From JARKPK01 sp964631235 (GTDB lineage: Bacteria > Planctomycetota > Planctomycetia > Pirellulales > Thermoguttaceae): 64,000 nucleotides of DNA. Location: contig CAZVZX010000026.1 in the NCBI GenBank assembly GCA_964631235.1, positions 4,238 to 68,237 on the forward strand. Direction: 5' to 3'. The notes beneath the pieces are model-generated. The model saw only the letters and a list, made by a program, of their open reading frames with translations. It ran no database searches and was not told where the DNA came from. Shown here one piece after another: positions 53,252 to 63,217 of this stretch. How positions within the stretch are numbered: the stretch's first letter is position 1; each line of letters opens with the position of its first letter. A program made the position numbers and the translations under genes.

Positions 53252-54325
53252 ATGCCGCCAAAACCATACATTCGTGATCCGTCCGCTGGCGAGAAGCCTT
53301 TTTATGTGGGAGTCGATCTTGGCGGCACCAACATCAAAGTTGGAGTGGTGGATAGCAACGCCAAGGTGTTCTATCGCCATAGCATTCCTACCGAACACGA
53401 TCGCGGGCCCGAAGACGGCGTCGAGCGGATGGCCCGCGCCGTAGGCGAGGCGCTCGCCGCGCTGAAATTGAAGCCGAAACGCGATGTGCCGCGGGTTGGA
53501 CTGGGGTCGCCCGGCACGATGGACATTCCGCGTGGCATGTTGCTCGAACCGGTCAATTTGCCCACTTGGCGGCAGTTTCCGCTGCGCGATCAACTGAGCC
53601 GTGCGTGCGGGCTGCCCGTTGCGTTCGAGAACGACGCGAACGCGGCTGCTTACGGGGAAAAATGGGCCGGCGCCGGCCGAAAAGCGCACAGCATCGTGTT
53701 GCTCACATTGGGGACGGGCGTGGGCTGCGGGATCATCATCGGCGATCTGATCCTTGATGGCGAGCACAGCCACGGCGGAGAAAGCGGACACATTTTAGTG
53801 AACCCTGCCGCCGACGCTCCCCGATGCGGCTGTGGCAAGACCGGATGCCTTGAGGCCTATGGCAGCGCCACCGGTTTGATTCGTCATGTAATCGAGCGGA
53901 TCGAACGCGGAGCCGATTCCGTCTTGGCCCAGCGTCATCGGGCCGGTGAGAAGATCGACGGTTTGGCCATCGCAGAGGCGGCTGAGGCCGGAGATGCCCT
54001 CGCTTTGTCGGCCATCGAAGAGACGGCCCGTTGGTTGGGCATTGGCATCGTAACGCTGATGCACACGATCGACCCGACGATGGTGATTCTCGGCGGGGCG
54101 ATGACCTTCGGCGGCGCTCGGCATCAACTCGGCCGCACGTTCCTCCAACGCATTTCTGCGGAGGTGCAGCAGCGGGCGTTTCCCACCTTGGCGAAAAAGA
54201 CGTTGATTCGCTTCGCCCAACTCGGCGGCGACGCCGGCTTTATCGGTGCGGCCGGCATTGCCCGGCTCGAACACTTGCGTTTGCGTCCCGAGGGATTGCC
54301 GTCGCCCAAGGTACGGCGGCGATAA
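53252..54325 (+). CDS. ROK-family glucokinase
   Basis: The 357-residue kinase has the ROK pattern: phosphate-1 loop VGVDLGGTNIKVGVVD, catalytic Asp in FENDANAAAYGEKWAG, LLTLGTGVGCGIIIGD, sugar-binding GGESGHILV, and the zinc motif CGCGKTGCLEAYGS. Glucose is the likely substrate because it resembles bacterial glucokinases, but related hexoses are possible. The ATG at 53252 (MPPKPYIRD) is used; the upstream frame is not family-like. ubiX follows after 71 bp. Confidence 0.93.
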   Translation: MPPKPYIRDPSAGEKPFYVGVDLGGTNIKVGVVDSNAKVFYRHSIPTEHDRGPEDGVERMARAVGEALAALKLKPKRDVPRVGLGSPGTMDIPRGMLLEPVNLPTWRQFPLRDQLSRACGLPVAFENDANAAAYGEKWAGAGRKAHSIVLLTLGTGVGCGIIIGDLILDGEHSHGGESGHILVNPAADAPRCGCGKTGCLEAYGSATGLIRHVIERIERGADSVLAQRHRAGEKIDGLAIAEAAEAGDALALSAIEETARWLGIGIVTLMHTIDPTMVILGGAMTFGGARHQLGRTFLQRISAEVQQRAFPTLAKKTLIRFAQLGGDAGFIGAAGIARLEHLRLRPEGLPSPKVRRR

Positions 54326-54396
54326 TTGGAAAGCCGCTCGCAAACAAACAAAGGTCGGTGTGCTCAGCGACGGCCCGATCGGCGAACGAGTTCCCC

Positions 54397-55017
54397 ATGA
54401 GCGAGCACTCGCTGAACATCAGACCAATCGTGGTAGCGCTGACCGGCGCGAGCGGGGCGGCCTATGGTGTGCGGCTGGTCGAGGTTCTTGTCGGTGCGGG
54501 CCGCACCGTACACCTGACGATCAGTCCGGCCGCGTTTTCCGTAATTGCGCACGAATGCGGTGGGGAATGCGCGAGCGACAATCACGGCATTGTCGGGCGG
54601 TTGTGGCCCGGCCTGCCTGCCGGCACTGTGGTGTATCACGAGGCGGACAATCTCTCGGCGCCGATCTCCAGCGGATCGGTGGCTACCGACGGCATGGTGA
54701 TCTGCCCTTGTTCGAGCAGCACGCTTGCCGCCGTGGCGACGGGCGCCGGCCGAAATCTGATTCATCGCGCTGCCGACGTTCATCTGAAAGAACGCCGCCG
54801 CTTGGTGCTGGTGGTGCGCGAAACGCCGCTGTCGCTGCCGATGATCCGCAACATGGCGGCGGCCGCTGAAGCCGGAGCCGTGATTTTGCCGGCATCGCCT
54901 GCGCTGTATCATCGCCCGCGATCAATCGGTGAGATGATCGACTTCGTCGTCGCGCGCGTGTGCGATCAACTGGGGATCGCCCATGGGCTAATGACCCCGT
55001 GGAGCGAACGGGATTGA
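54397..55017 (+). CDS. ubiX: Flavin prenyltransferase UbiX
   Basis: UbiX joins dimethylallyl phosphate to FMN to make the prenyl-FMN cofactor of UbiD-type decarboxylases. The 206-residue protein has the flavoprotein fold with VVALTGASGAAYGVRLVEVL at the start, CPCSSSTLAAVATGAGRNLI in the middle, the Arg/Pro segment RRRLVLVVRETPLSLPMIRN, and MIDFVVARVCDQLGI at the end. The ATG at 54397 was chosen because it begins this fold directly. With the neighbouring UbiA it points to quinone synthesis, probably menaquinone by the futalosine route. Confidence 0.96.
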   Translation: MSEHSLNIRPIVVALTGASGAAYGVRLVEVLVGAGRTVHLTISPAAFSVIAHECGGECASDNHGIVGRLWPGLPAGTVVYHEADNLSAPISSGSVATDGMVICPCSSSTLAAVATGAGRNLIHRAADVHLKERRRLVLVVRETPLSLPMIRNMAAAAEAGAVILPASPALYHRPRSIGEMIDFVVARVCDQLGIAHGLMTPWSERD

Positions 55018-55062
55018 CTTGCCCCGTCTAACGAGCAGGCGTCGGATAGTGCGAGTGACAAC

Positions 55063-55998
55063 GTGACGGGCGATGGCCAATTGTCGGCCGCCCAAGCCCG
55101 TCTGGATGACTTGGGCTCAATGCTTCGCGAATACTTCGAGCTGGTTCGATTCAGCCATACGGTGTTTGCCCTGCCGTTCGCGCTATTTGCGGCCGCGATG
55201 GCATTGCAGGCCAACGCGGCCGACTCGCCGCCGGTGGGACTGCGTTGGCAAGAGCTGCTGGGCATCGTTCTTTGTATGATCACCGCGCGAACCGCGGCGA
55301 TGGCCTTCAATCGCATCGTCGATCGGCGTTTCGATGCCGCCAACCCGCGGACTTCGCAACGGCATCTGCCGCGAGGGGCGATTTCAGTCGGCGCAGCGGC
55401 AGGGTTGACGGCAGTTGCCTCGCTCGGCTTTGTCGCTTCGACACTGCTATTCTTGCCGCGAAATGCCGTTCCGCTTGCCGCCTCGGTGCCGGTGCTGTTA
55501 TTTCTTTTCGGGTACAGCTTTGCGAAACGGTTCACGGCCTGGACGCATTTCTGGTTGGGCGCGGCACTGATGCTGGCGCCGGTGGCCGCCTGGGTCGCCA
55601 TTCGGCCGGTGTTCGACTGGTCTCCGCTACTGCTTGGTGGCGCAGTGATGTTTTGGGTGGCGGGATTCGACGTAATCTACGCCTGCCAAGACTTCGAGTT
55701 CGATCGCCGTGCGGGGCTTCACAGCATTCCAGCGCGGTGGGGCATTGCCGGCGCGCTGCGACTGGCCGCCGGTTGCCATGCAATCATGCTCGCGCTGTTG
55801 GCCGCGTTGCCCTGGTTCTCTCCGTCACTCGGGGCGATCTTTGTTGCCGGGCTGGTCGTGCTGGCCGCGGTCATCGCCTACGAGCATTGGTTGGTTCGGC
55901 CCGACGACCTGACGCGGGTCAACCGCGCGTTCTTCCACGTCAACGCCCTTTTCAGCGTCGGAGTTTTGGTTGTCGGGGTGATCGATATTTGGTGGTAG
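55063..55998 (+). CDS. UbiA-family prenyltransferase
   Basis: This integral membrane enzyme of 311 residues attaches a polyprenyl chain to an aromatic ring. The two Asp-rich sites are present: NRIVDRRFDAANPRTSQR (near 84-101) and YACQDFEFDRRAGLHSIP (near 205-222), with about eight membrane helices. It is probably the menaquinone-pathway member (MqnP-like), paired with the adjacent ubiX. The start is either GTG at 55063 or ATG at 55120 (MLREYFELVRFSHTVF); the latter matches many family starts. Confidence 0.92.
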   Translation: MTGDGQLSAAQARLDDLGSMLREYFELVRFSHTVFALPFALFAAAMALQANAADSPPVGLRWQELLGIVLCMITARTAAMAFNRIVDRRFDAANPRTSQRHLPRGAISVGAAAGLTAVASLGFVASTLLFLPRNAVPLAASVPVLLFLFGYSFAKRFTAWTHFWLGAALMLAPVAAWVAIRPVFDWSPLLLGGAVMFWVAGFDVIYACQDFEFDRRAGLHSIPARWGIAGALRLAAGCHAIMLALLAALPWFSPSLGAIFVAGLVVLAAVIAYEHWLVRPDDLTRVNRAFFHVNALFSVGVLVVGVIDIWW

Positions 55999-56205
55999 CC
56001 GACGGCAACAGCCCATGGCGATGAGTCGTGCCACTGAACGCATCGAAGGCAAGCGGCAAGGCGGTCGGCCGTCCAAGCGGCAATCGAGCAGCCGCTTCGA
56101 GTGACATGCTGCTGCGCTGATGCGAACAAGCACGCGAAGATCTCGAAGCGGCGCTGGCGCGAAGCACTTGCCGTTTCGGCCGCTTCCGCTCTCTTGCGGC
56201 ATCAT

Positions 56206-57459
56206 TCAGCGCGAAGGCCAACCGTATCGGGGCGGATCCTGATCGAGTCGCAAGACGCCGCCCATGCCTGGCGTTCCGCCGCGTTGGGCGGGCTGCGTTG
56301 CCGCCGGCAGCGGCTGATTGGTTGGGCCTGCGCCCGCACCGGTCGAGCCGAAATGCCCGCCGAAACCCTGAGGCGAGAACCCGCCGGGCGGCGAATAGGG
56401 CTGATTGATCGCCGAGTTGTTCGGAAACGTGCCGACTGGCGATGAAGGAGGCGTATAGCCGCCGCTACCTTGCGGCAGTGTTCCCGACGGGGCTGCCGCC
56501 GGGCTGGAAAACGACGGAGGTTGCGTGTTGGGGCTATTGCCCATCGAATAGGGCGGCGCGATGCCGCTGGGCGGTGCCGGCGAGTTCGGCCCGGGGCGAG
56601 AGGGAACGCTGAGAACCGCGGGCGGATTCGACGGGGCCGACGCCCCGCCCGAACTCGGCGAAAACGCCCCCGGCGAGACAAGACTCGGGGCGGCCACCGG
56701 CGAATTCGACGGAGGGGTGGTCGGCGTTGCTGGCCGACCGGGCACCGGGGAGACATTCGTTCGGCTGTCGGCCGGAGGAGCCGCGGCCGAACCTCGGTCG
56801 GCCGAGTTGCCGTAGGCCGGCATCCCTTGAGCCCACTGAAAGCCCGACGTTGGATTGCTCGGCAGATTCGCGCTGCCGTTGGCTGCGGCCGCCGGAGACG
56901 GTGTCGAGGACGCGGCCGTTGTGGCGGCCGCCGCGGACGATCCGGCGCGGACCGAACCGGCCGTTGCCGACGCCGGTTGGCCACCGAGCTTTGCGATTGG
57001 AACCCGCTCGACGACCTCTTCCACGACGTATCGCGTGCGATTCCCCGGCCAGAAAGCCGACTGCGCCGTTAACCCCACGGGCCGCGTTTCCACAACCACC
57101 GGGGCAGGCTCTTGCTGCAACACCCAGCGGGTGTAGGGTACCCATCGTGGAATTAGTACGGGCTGGCACGTCGCCGAGCAGTAGGTTCCCCTGATCGGTT
57201 CGTACCGGTATTCAACCACTTGCACCCAACGCGCCCGATAGTATTGCTGTTTGGCGGTTGAAGAAGGAGCGGGCTGCGGCTGGGTGACGAACCCGGAGGC
57301 TTGGGCCTCGGTAACGGGACGCTCGACGAACCGGCGTGTCTCGCGGTAAAGCGTGTTGTTTTCGGTAAAATAGCGAACTTCGTCAGCCGTGGCTGTTGCA
57401 GGCGCAATTGCGGCCGCCATCGCGGCGCAAGTGCTAAACAAAAGAAGCAATCGGATCAT
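56206..57459 (-). CDS. Secreted Pro/Ser/Gly-rich protein
   Basis: The 417-residue protein has a signal peptide (about 1-25, MIRLLLLFSTCAAMAAAIAP) and a short conserved-looking domain (about 28-155: VRYFTENNTLYRETRRFVER, YYRARWVQVVEYRYEPI, YCSATCQPVLIPRWVPYTRW). The remainder is disordered and rich in Pro, Ser, Ala and Gly with recurring PPSxSxP elements. Function is unknown. Proteins of this design are frequent in planctomycete envelopes. Convergent with ubiA. Confidence 0.75.
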   Translation of the reverse strand: MIRLLLLFSTCAAMAAAIAPATATADEVRYFTENNTLYRETRRFVERPVTEAQASGFVTQPQPAPSSTAKQQYYRARWVQVVEYRYEPIRGTYCSATCQPVLIPRWVPYTRWVLQQEPAPVVVETRPVGLTAQSAFWPGNRTRYVVEEVVERVPIAKLGGQPASATAGSVRAGSSAAAATTAASSTPSPAAAANGSANLPSNPTSGFQWAQGMPAYGNSADRGSAAAPPADSRTNVSPVPGRPATPTTPPSNSPVAAPSLVSPGAFSPSSGGASAPSNPPAVLSVPSRPGPNSPAPPSGIAPPYSMGNSPNTQPPSFSSPAAAPSGTLPQGSGGYTPPSSPVGTFPNNSAINQPYSPPGGFSPQGFGGHFGSTGAGAGPTNQPLPAATQPAQRGGTPGMGGVLRLDQDPPRYGWPSR

Positions 57460-57864
57460 AACATGGGCCCACCCGCCGAGCGGCCGGGTGTTTGCGGTGA
57501 TTGTCCCAAGCCGCTACCGCCGCCTAATTCTGCGGGGATAGAATGTCGCTCAGATCGTATTATCGGTATAATCGCCATGATTTGTTGATTGCGCCTTGAG
57601 GAAAGTGACTAAACAAGACCGCCAAAAACAACAAACGGTTCAGATTCCCGCACGCAATCGGCCGCTACGCAACGCCAGTGGTCGCTTCCGCAATGGTGTG
57701 GTACTATTTGGCCGCCATCGGAGACTTTGCCCGCCGAAAACGGCTTTTCCCGGCAGCGAAGGGCGGCCGTTCGGGTTGAATGCGGGCCGAGCGGTTCCTC
57801 CGAGGCTCGGTAGAGCTGCCGAAAGCCGCAAGTGGCAAATGACCCTTCGGATACGGAGCAAGAG
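57460..57864. other. Intergenic before the Trm112 gene
   Basis: No gene is supported in these 405 bp. A perfect TATAAT at 57567-57572 (plus strand) lacks a good -35. It could drive the Trm112-HIT-murJ group with a 285-base leader. Confidence 0.35.
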
Positions 57865-58122
57865 ATGATCGATCAGAAGCTGCTGGAAATACTGGTTTGC
57901 CCGGAAACCCGTCAACCGGTGCGGCCGGCGCCGCCTGAGTTGATCGAACGGCTCAATCAGCTCGTGGCGAAGCGCCAATTGAAGATGCGCAACGGCGAAC
58001 CGATCGAGCGAAGACTCGACGGTGGCTTGCTCCGCGCCGACGAAAAAGTGCTCTATCCGATCATCGATGGGATTCCCGTGATGCTGACCGACGAGTCGAT
58101 TGCACTGGAGCAACTGACGTGA
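57865..58122 (+). CDS. Trm112-family protein
   Basis: This 85-residue Trm112/UPF0434-like protein opens MIDQKLLEILVCPETRQPVR and ends with the conserved LYPIIDGIPVMLTDESI. Such proteins activate methyltransferases or aid their stability. The usual CPxC zinc motif is reduced to a single Cys (CPETR), so zinc binding is doubtful. GGAGCAAGAG before 57865 favours this ATG over one 11 codons upstream. Its stop overlaps the next start (GTGA). Confidence 0.85.
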   Translation: MIDQKLLEILVCPETRQPVRPAPPELIERLNQLVAKRQLKMRNGEPIERRLDGGLLRADEKVLYPIIDGIPVMLTDESIALEQLT

Positions 58123-58454
58123 ACGTGTTCGAACGCATCATTCGCCGTGAGATTCCGGCCAAGATCGTCTATGAAGACGACGACTGCCTAGCCTTCGAAG
58201 ACATCCACCCGGCCGCGCCGGTTCATGTGCTGGTGATTCCGAAAAAGCCGATCGCTTCGGTCGATGCGATCGAGCCGGAGGACGAGGCGCTGGTGGGCCG
58301 GCTGTTCTCGGCCATTCGCAAGGTCGCCGCTCAACTGGGCTTGGGCAACGGCTATCGCGTAGTGACCAATTGCGGGCGCGACGCCGGCCAAGAGGTCATG
58401 CACCTGCATTTTCATCTCTTGGGCGGCCGGTCATTCGGTTGGCCGCCGGGGTGA
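58119..58454 (+). CDS. HIT-family nucleotide-binding protein
   Basis: The 111-residue protein is a histidine-triad hydrolase or transferase of the HinT type, acting on nucleoside phosphoramidates. It has FERIIRREIPAKIVYEDDDC, DIHPAAPVHVLVIPKKPIAS, and the triad MHLHFHLLGG. The start is GTG at 58119, inside the stop of the Trm112 gene, so translation is coupled. Function of this member in the pathway is not clear from the neighbours. Confidence 0.94.
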   Translation: MNVFERIIRREIPAKIVYEDDDCLAFEDIHPAAPVHVLVIPKKPIASVDAIEPEDEALVGRLFSAIRKVAAQLGLGNGYRVVTNCGRDAGQEVMHLHFHLLGGRSFGWPPG

Positions 58455-58541
58455 TCACTCAATCGCAGCGATTGATTTGGTCCGATCTCGTGCAGGCGGC
58501 GCGGGCGGCTTTCGATCGCTGACGCCGGACGGAACCGACGC

Positions 58542-60182
58542 ATGACACGCTCAGCCGCGCGAGCGGGAATCGCTTCGGCCGCTTTGGTGACCAGCTTGGG
58601 CACGCTCTTGGGGCGAGTGCTCGGTTTGGTGCGCGACATGGCCACGGCGGCTTTGTTCGGCCTGTCGCAAGGGCCGGTGCTCGATGCGTTGATCGTCGCG
58701 CTGCGCGTGCCAAACCTGTTCCGCGCCTTGCTGGGCGAGGGTGCGCTGGCGTCGTCGTATCTGCCCGTCTTCACGGCCGAAAGGGAACGATCTTCGGCGA
58801 ACGCTTGGGCGCTGGCAACGGTCGTATTCGTCCGGCTGAGTTGGGCGCTTGCCGCCATCGTCGTCATTGGCGAATTGTGCTATGCGCTAGTATGGTGGTT
58901 TAGCCCGCCGGAAGGCGACAATCGGGTGCTCGCCCTGCTTGGGGCGATCATGCTGCCCTATGCGCTGCCGGTGTGCTTGGCGGTGCAGCTTTCGGCCACG
59001 TTGAACGCCCTGGGCCGCTTCGCCTTGCCGGCGTTCGTGCCGGTTCTGTTCAATGTGTGCTGGTTGGCCGCTGTTTGGTTCATTGCCCCGCGATGGCCCG
59101 ATTCGCCGACAACACAGGCCGCCGCTGTTGCCGCCGCGGTTGTGATCTCGGGCGTGTTGCAAGTAATCGCTCAGGTTCCGGCGTTGCGGCGGCAGGGATT
59201 TCGCTTCGATCATCGTCCGGCTGCCGTTGCCGAACCGCTGAGCGAAATCGCCCGCCGCTTTGTGCCGTTGGTGCTGGGCGCAGCGGCCGTGCAGATCAAC
59301 ACCTTTCTCGACAGCATGATCGCTTGGGGACTGTCCGACGGCGGCGATCCGGACGCCCGCATTGCCTGGCTCGGCGGCATTCGACCTCCGCTCAATCAAG
59401 GCGCCGCGGCGGCCATCTATTTCGGCGAGCGGATGTATTGGCTTCCGTTGGGATTGCTCGGTCTTGCCGTGGCCACGGCCGTCTTCCCGCGGTTCAGCCG
59501 TCATGCCGCCGAGCGTCGCCCCGATCGGCTGGCAAGCGATTTGACGGCGGCCGCTCGATTCGTCCTTTTCTTGGCCGCTCCGGCGGCCGTGGCCTTGGTG
59601 CTCTTTGCCGTTCCGCTGACACGACTGTTATTCGAGCGGGGGGCGTTTTCCGGCGCCGACGCGGTTCGGGCCGCCCGAGTGGTGATGGCCTACGGGTTCG
59701 GCGTTCCCGCCTTCTGTGCCCTGCCGATCATCCTTCGAGGGTTCTATGCGGTGGGCCGAACGCAGACGCCCTCGACGCTGGCCGTGGCCATGGTTCTATT
59801 GAACCTGTTTCTGAATCTCGCGCTTGTTTGGCCGCTGGCCGAGGCCGGATTGGCCGCTTCAACCAGCGTGTGCGCGACGTTGCAGGCGGTCATTCTGCTG
59901 GTGGTTTTTTCGCGAACGATCAGCCGGATTGATGGGCGGAGCGTTGTGGCGGCCGTGTTTCGCACGGCTGCGGCCGTCGTTGTGATGGCCGCGGTCGGTT
60001 CGGCCGCGATGCGCGCCCTCGACGGATGGAACGATCAACGCGGGCTGGTGGTGCGCGCGATGTTGCTGTTGGTGCCGCTTTCGCTGGCCACCGTCGCCTA
60101 TTTCGCAGCGGTGCTTTGCCTGGGCGGTCGGCCCTGGCGCATGCCGCCAGAGTTGGGCTCTTCGGAACGGCCCGAAACATAA
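58542..60182 (+). CDS. murJ: Lipid II flippase MurJ
   Basis: MurJ moves lipid-linked peptidoglycan precursor across the inner membrane. The 546-residue protein has about 14 membrane helices and the MVF landmarks: SLGTLLGRVLGLVRDMATAA, VPNLFRALLGEGALASSYLP near 56-75, and the second-half LLFERGAFSGADAVRAARV. Length and order are normal. It matters because planctomycetes were once thought to lack a wall; a MurJ gene fits the current view that they make peptidoglycan. It is 87 bp behind the HIT gene. Confidence 0.95.
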   Translation: MTRSAARAGIASAALVTSLGTLLGRVLGLVRDMATAALFGLSQGPVLDALIVALRVPNLFRALLGEGALASSYLPVFTAERERSSANAWALATVVFVRLSWALAAIVVIGELCYALVWWFSPPEGDNRVLALLGAIMLPYALPVCLAVQLSATLNALGRFALPAFVPVLFNVCWLAAVWFIAPRWPDSPTTQAAAVAAAVVISGVLQVIAQVPALRRQGFRFDHRPAAVAEPLSEIARRFVPLVLGAAAVQINTFLDSMIAWGLSDGGDPDARIAWLGGIRPPLNQGAAAAIYFGERMYWLPLGLLGLAVATAVFPRFSRHAAERRPDRLASDLTAAARFVLFLAAPAAVALVLFAVPLTRLLFERGAFSGADAVRAARVVMAYGFGVPAFCALPIILRGFYAVGRTQTPSTLAVAMVLLNLFLNLALVWPLAEAGLAASTSVCATLQAVILLVVFSRTISRIDGRSVVAAVFRTAAAVVVMAAVGSAAMRALDGWNDQRGLVVRAMLLLVPLSLATVAYFAAVLCLGGRPWRMPPELGSSERPET

Positions 60183-60244
60183 TCATGAGCGGCCGCCATA
60201 GCGACTGACTGGCCGATTTGATGTGATCTCGCCCGCGGCGGCGA

Positions 60245-61003
60245 TCAGACCCAAACGAGCCGGGCGGCTGCCATTGCCGCGAGCACGAGGACGATCGGGT
60301 CGAAAATCCGTTGCGGAATCCAGCGAAACAACTGCCGGCCGGCCAGCGCGCCGACGACAACCAACGGCATCACCGTCAGATCGAACTGAACGCAATCGAA
60401 GGTAAGTAGGTCGGGCCCGCCAAGGAACTTCATCGCGGCGAACACTGGAATCTTGCTGGCGTTGACGATCAAGAAGAACCAAGCCCAGTTCCCCATGAAC
60501 TGATGCTTCTTCAGTCCGCGGCTCACCAAATAGATGCTCATGATCGGACCGGCGGCGTTTCCCACCATGGTGCCGAAACCCGCCATTGCCCCCAACGAGG
60601 CGGAAAACAACCAGGAATGCGGCAACTGGTCCCACTCCAAGCGCCGCCGGATCGCTTCGAGGGCCAAGAGCACGATCACCATCCAGCCCAACACCTGACG
60701 GAACTGGGCGTGGTTGGCCCACACCAGCACCGCCACGCCTGGCGCCATGCCGATAGCGACATAGGGGAAAAGCCCCCATAGGCGTTTCCAATCGGCATGT
60801 TCGTGATAGAAGCCGACCGAAAAGCAGTCGGCCAGCAGCAACAGCGGCAAGATCGCGGCCACCGACTGCTTCTCGTTGCCGGCGAATGCCTCGGTCATCA
60901 AGATGATCGCCGGCAGCGACACGCCCGGCACGCCCGTCTTCGACAGCCCTACCAGCAAGGCCGCTGTTCCGCCGAGCAGGTATGCCGTCCACGAAAAGTC
61001 CAT
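60245..61003 (-). CDS. TauE/SafE-family sulfite exporter-like permease
   Basis: The 252-residue membrane protein has about eight helices. The N-terminal AALLVGLSKTGVPGVSLPAI and the second-half MAGFGTMVGNAAGPIMSIYL are the paired half-motifs of TauE/SafE permeases, which move sulfite, sulfoacetate or similar anions. It lies 137 bp behind sat on the same strand, so a sulfur-anion substrate is plausible. The ATG at 61001-61003 begins the first helix. Confidence 0.92.
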   Translation of the reverse strand: MDFSWTAYLLGGTAALLVGLSKTGVPGVSLPAIILMTEAFAGNEKQSVAAILPLLLLADCFSVGFYHEHADWKRLWGLFPYVAIGMAPGVAVLVWANHAQFRQVLGWMVIVLLALEAIRRRLEWDQLPHSWLFSASLGAMAGFGTMVGNAAGPIMSIYLVSRGLKKHQFMGNWAWFFLIVNASKIPVFAAMKFLGGPDLLTFDCVQFDLTVMPLVVVGALAGRQLFRWIPQRIFDPIVLVLAAMAAARLVWV

Positions 61004-61140
61004 TGCCGCCGATCTGCTCTAAGAAACCCGATGCCGCCTTGTGCAAAGGTCGCTACCGGCGCCGTTTCATACGCTGGCGCAAAAGCCGATGGAAACGCCG
61101 TTGCGAAGGCTTTCGGAAAGGCCGTCGGAAAACACGCAGG

Positions 61141-62406
<1,266 letters not shown>

Positions 62407-62552
62407 TCGGTCCTCGTCAACGGGAAATCCGACTCCGGCACCGCTGAGGCACGGCCATCGGCTGCCGAACATCGCAACCGCTGAAAGACACCTGCCATGC
62501 AGCGCGCGGAGAGGCAATTACTCAAACCAACCTGACAGAAACAGAATGGGCC

Positions 62553-62581
62553 AATATAGCCCGCCGGTGCTCAACCGGCAA
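62553..62581 (-). promoter_or_regulatory. Candidate sat promoter with palindromic spacer
   Basis: On the minus strand TTGCCG (62576-62581), 17 bases, TATATT (62553-62558). GCCGG/CCGGC (62563-62579, 7-base loop) overlaps spacer and -35 and could be an operator. Leader of about 140 bases. Confidence 0.5.
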
Positions 62582-62597
62582 GGAGCCGAGTCTTTGG

Positions 62598-62730
62598 GGG
62601 TGCATTCCCGTTTCTGCGTGCCCCCGTAAAAGCCTGGGGCAAACGAGTGCAAAAACTTGGCGATTTCGAAGCCGTTGTCGCAGACCGACGGGGAAAACCG
62701 GTGGTCGCGCGCCGAAACGGGAATGCACCC
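62598..62730. repeat. 17-bp perfect inverted repeat with 99-bp spacer
   Basis: GGGTGCATTCCCGTTTC (62598-62614) is matched by its exact complement GAAACGGGAATGCACCC (62714-62730). Nothing recognisable lies between the arms. It resembles the termini of a tiny element or a cruciform. Confidence 0.7.
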
Positions 62731-62929
62731 GTGGACTGGAGGTGGTGAGTCAAAAGGGCGGTGGGCTAGAAGTGGTCGATTGCCCGATGCTTATTGCTCG
62801 ATCCTCAGCAACGATCCGACAGTCTGCCGATCATCCGTCGCCCGTCGGCCAATCGACCAACTGCCGCGTTCCTTTGGAGTCCGCCAGTCTTGGGCCATCG
62901 CAGTATAGATGCATGAGAATCGCTTTAGA

Positions 62930-63217
62930 TTACGATACCAGCAAAGGCACAAACAACATCAGATGAAGAAGCACTATCAGGGTTGCGACGATTCGCCAGC
63001 GGCCAAGCCTCAGGCACACGAAAAGTGCCGCTGCAATACCCACCGCAGCGTTCGTAGCTCCAATGAGGAGGCTGATTCGCTCTCCTAATCCGCAGAGGCT
63101 TCCGTTGCCATCGACAGTGATTCCCAAAAGAAGCGAACCCCAAGCGCAGCCAATCATCAGGATTGGGGCGATTGGCGCTCGGTATCTGTGCCTTAAATAG
63201 CTTTTATCGAGTCCCAT
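62930..63217 (-). CDS. Small membrane protein overlapping the Rhs gene; candidate immunity protein
   Basis: The 95-residue protein has about three hydrophobic helices (IAPILMIGCAWGSLLLG, ATNAAVGIAAALFVCLRLG, ATLIVLLHLMLFVPLLV) and no known family motif. Its ATG at 63215-63217 sits 14 bases inside the 3' end of the Rhs frame, in another frame, so translation is probably coupled. Placement right behind an Rhs tip is the usual place for an immunity gene. That role is inferred from position only. Confidence 0.55.
   Translation of the reverse strand: MGLDKSYLRHRYRAPIAPILMIGCAWGSLLLGITVDGNGSLCGLGERISLLIGATNAAVGIAAALFVCLRLGRWRIVATLIVLLHLMLFVPLLVS

Larger units (their letters stand above)
62407..62929. 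other. Intergenic region upstream of sat, with long inverted repeat
   Basis: These 523 bp lie between sat and the Rhs-linked membrane gene. They hold the sat promoter and the 17-bp inverted repeat. I see no gene; short frames here look random. Confidence 0.5.
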
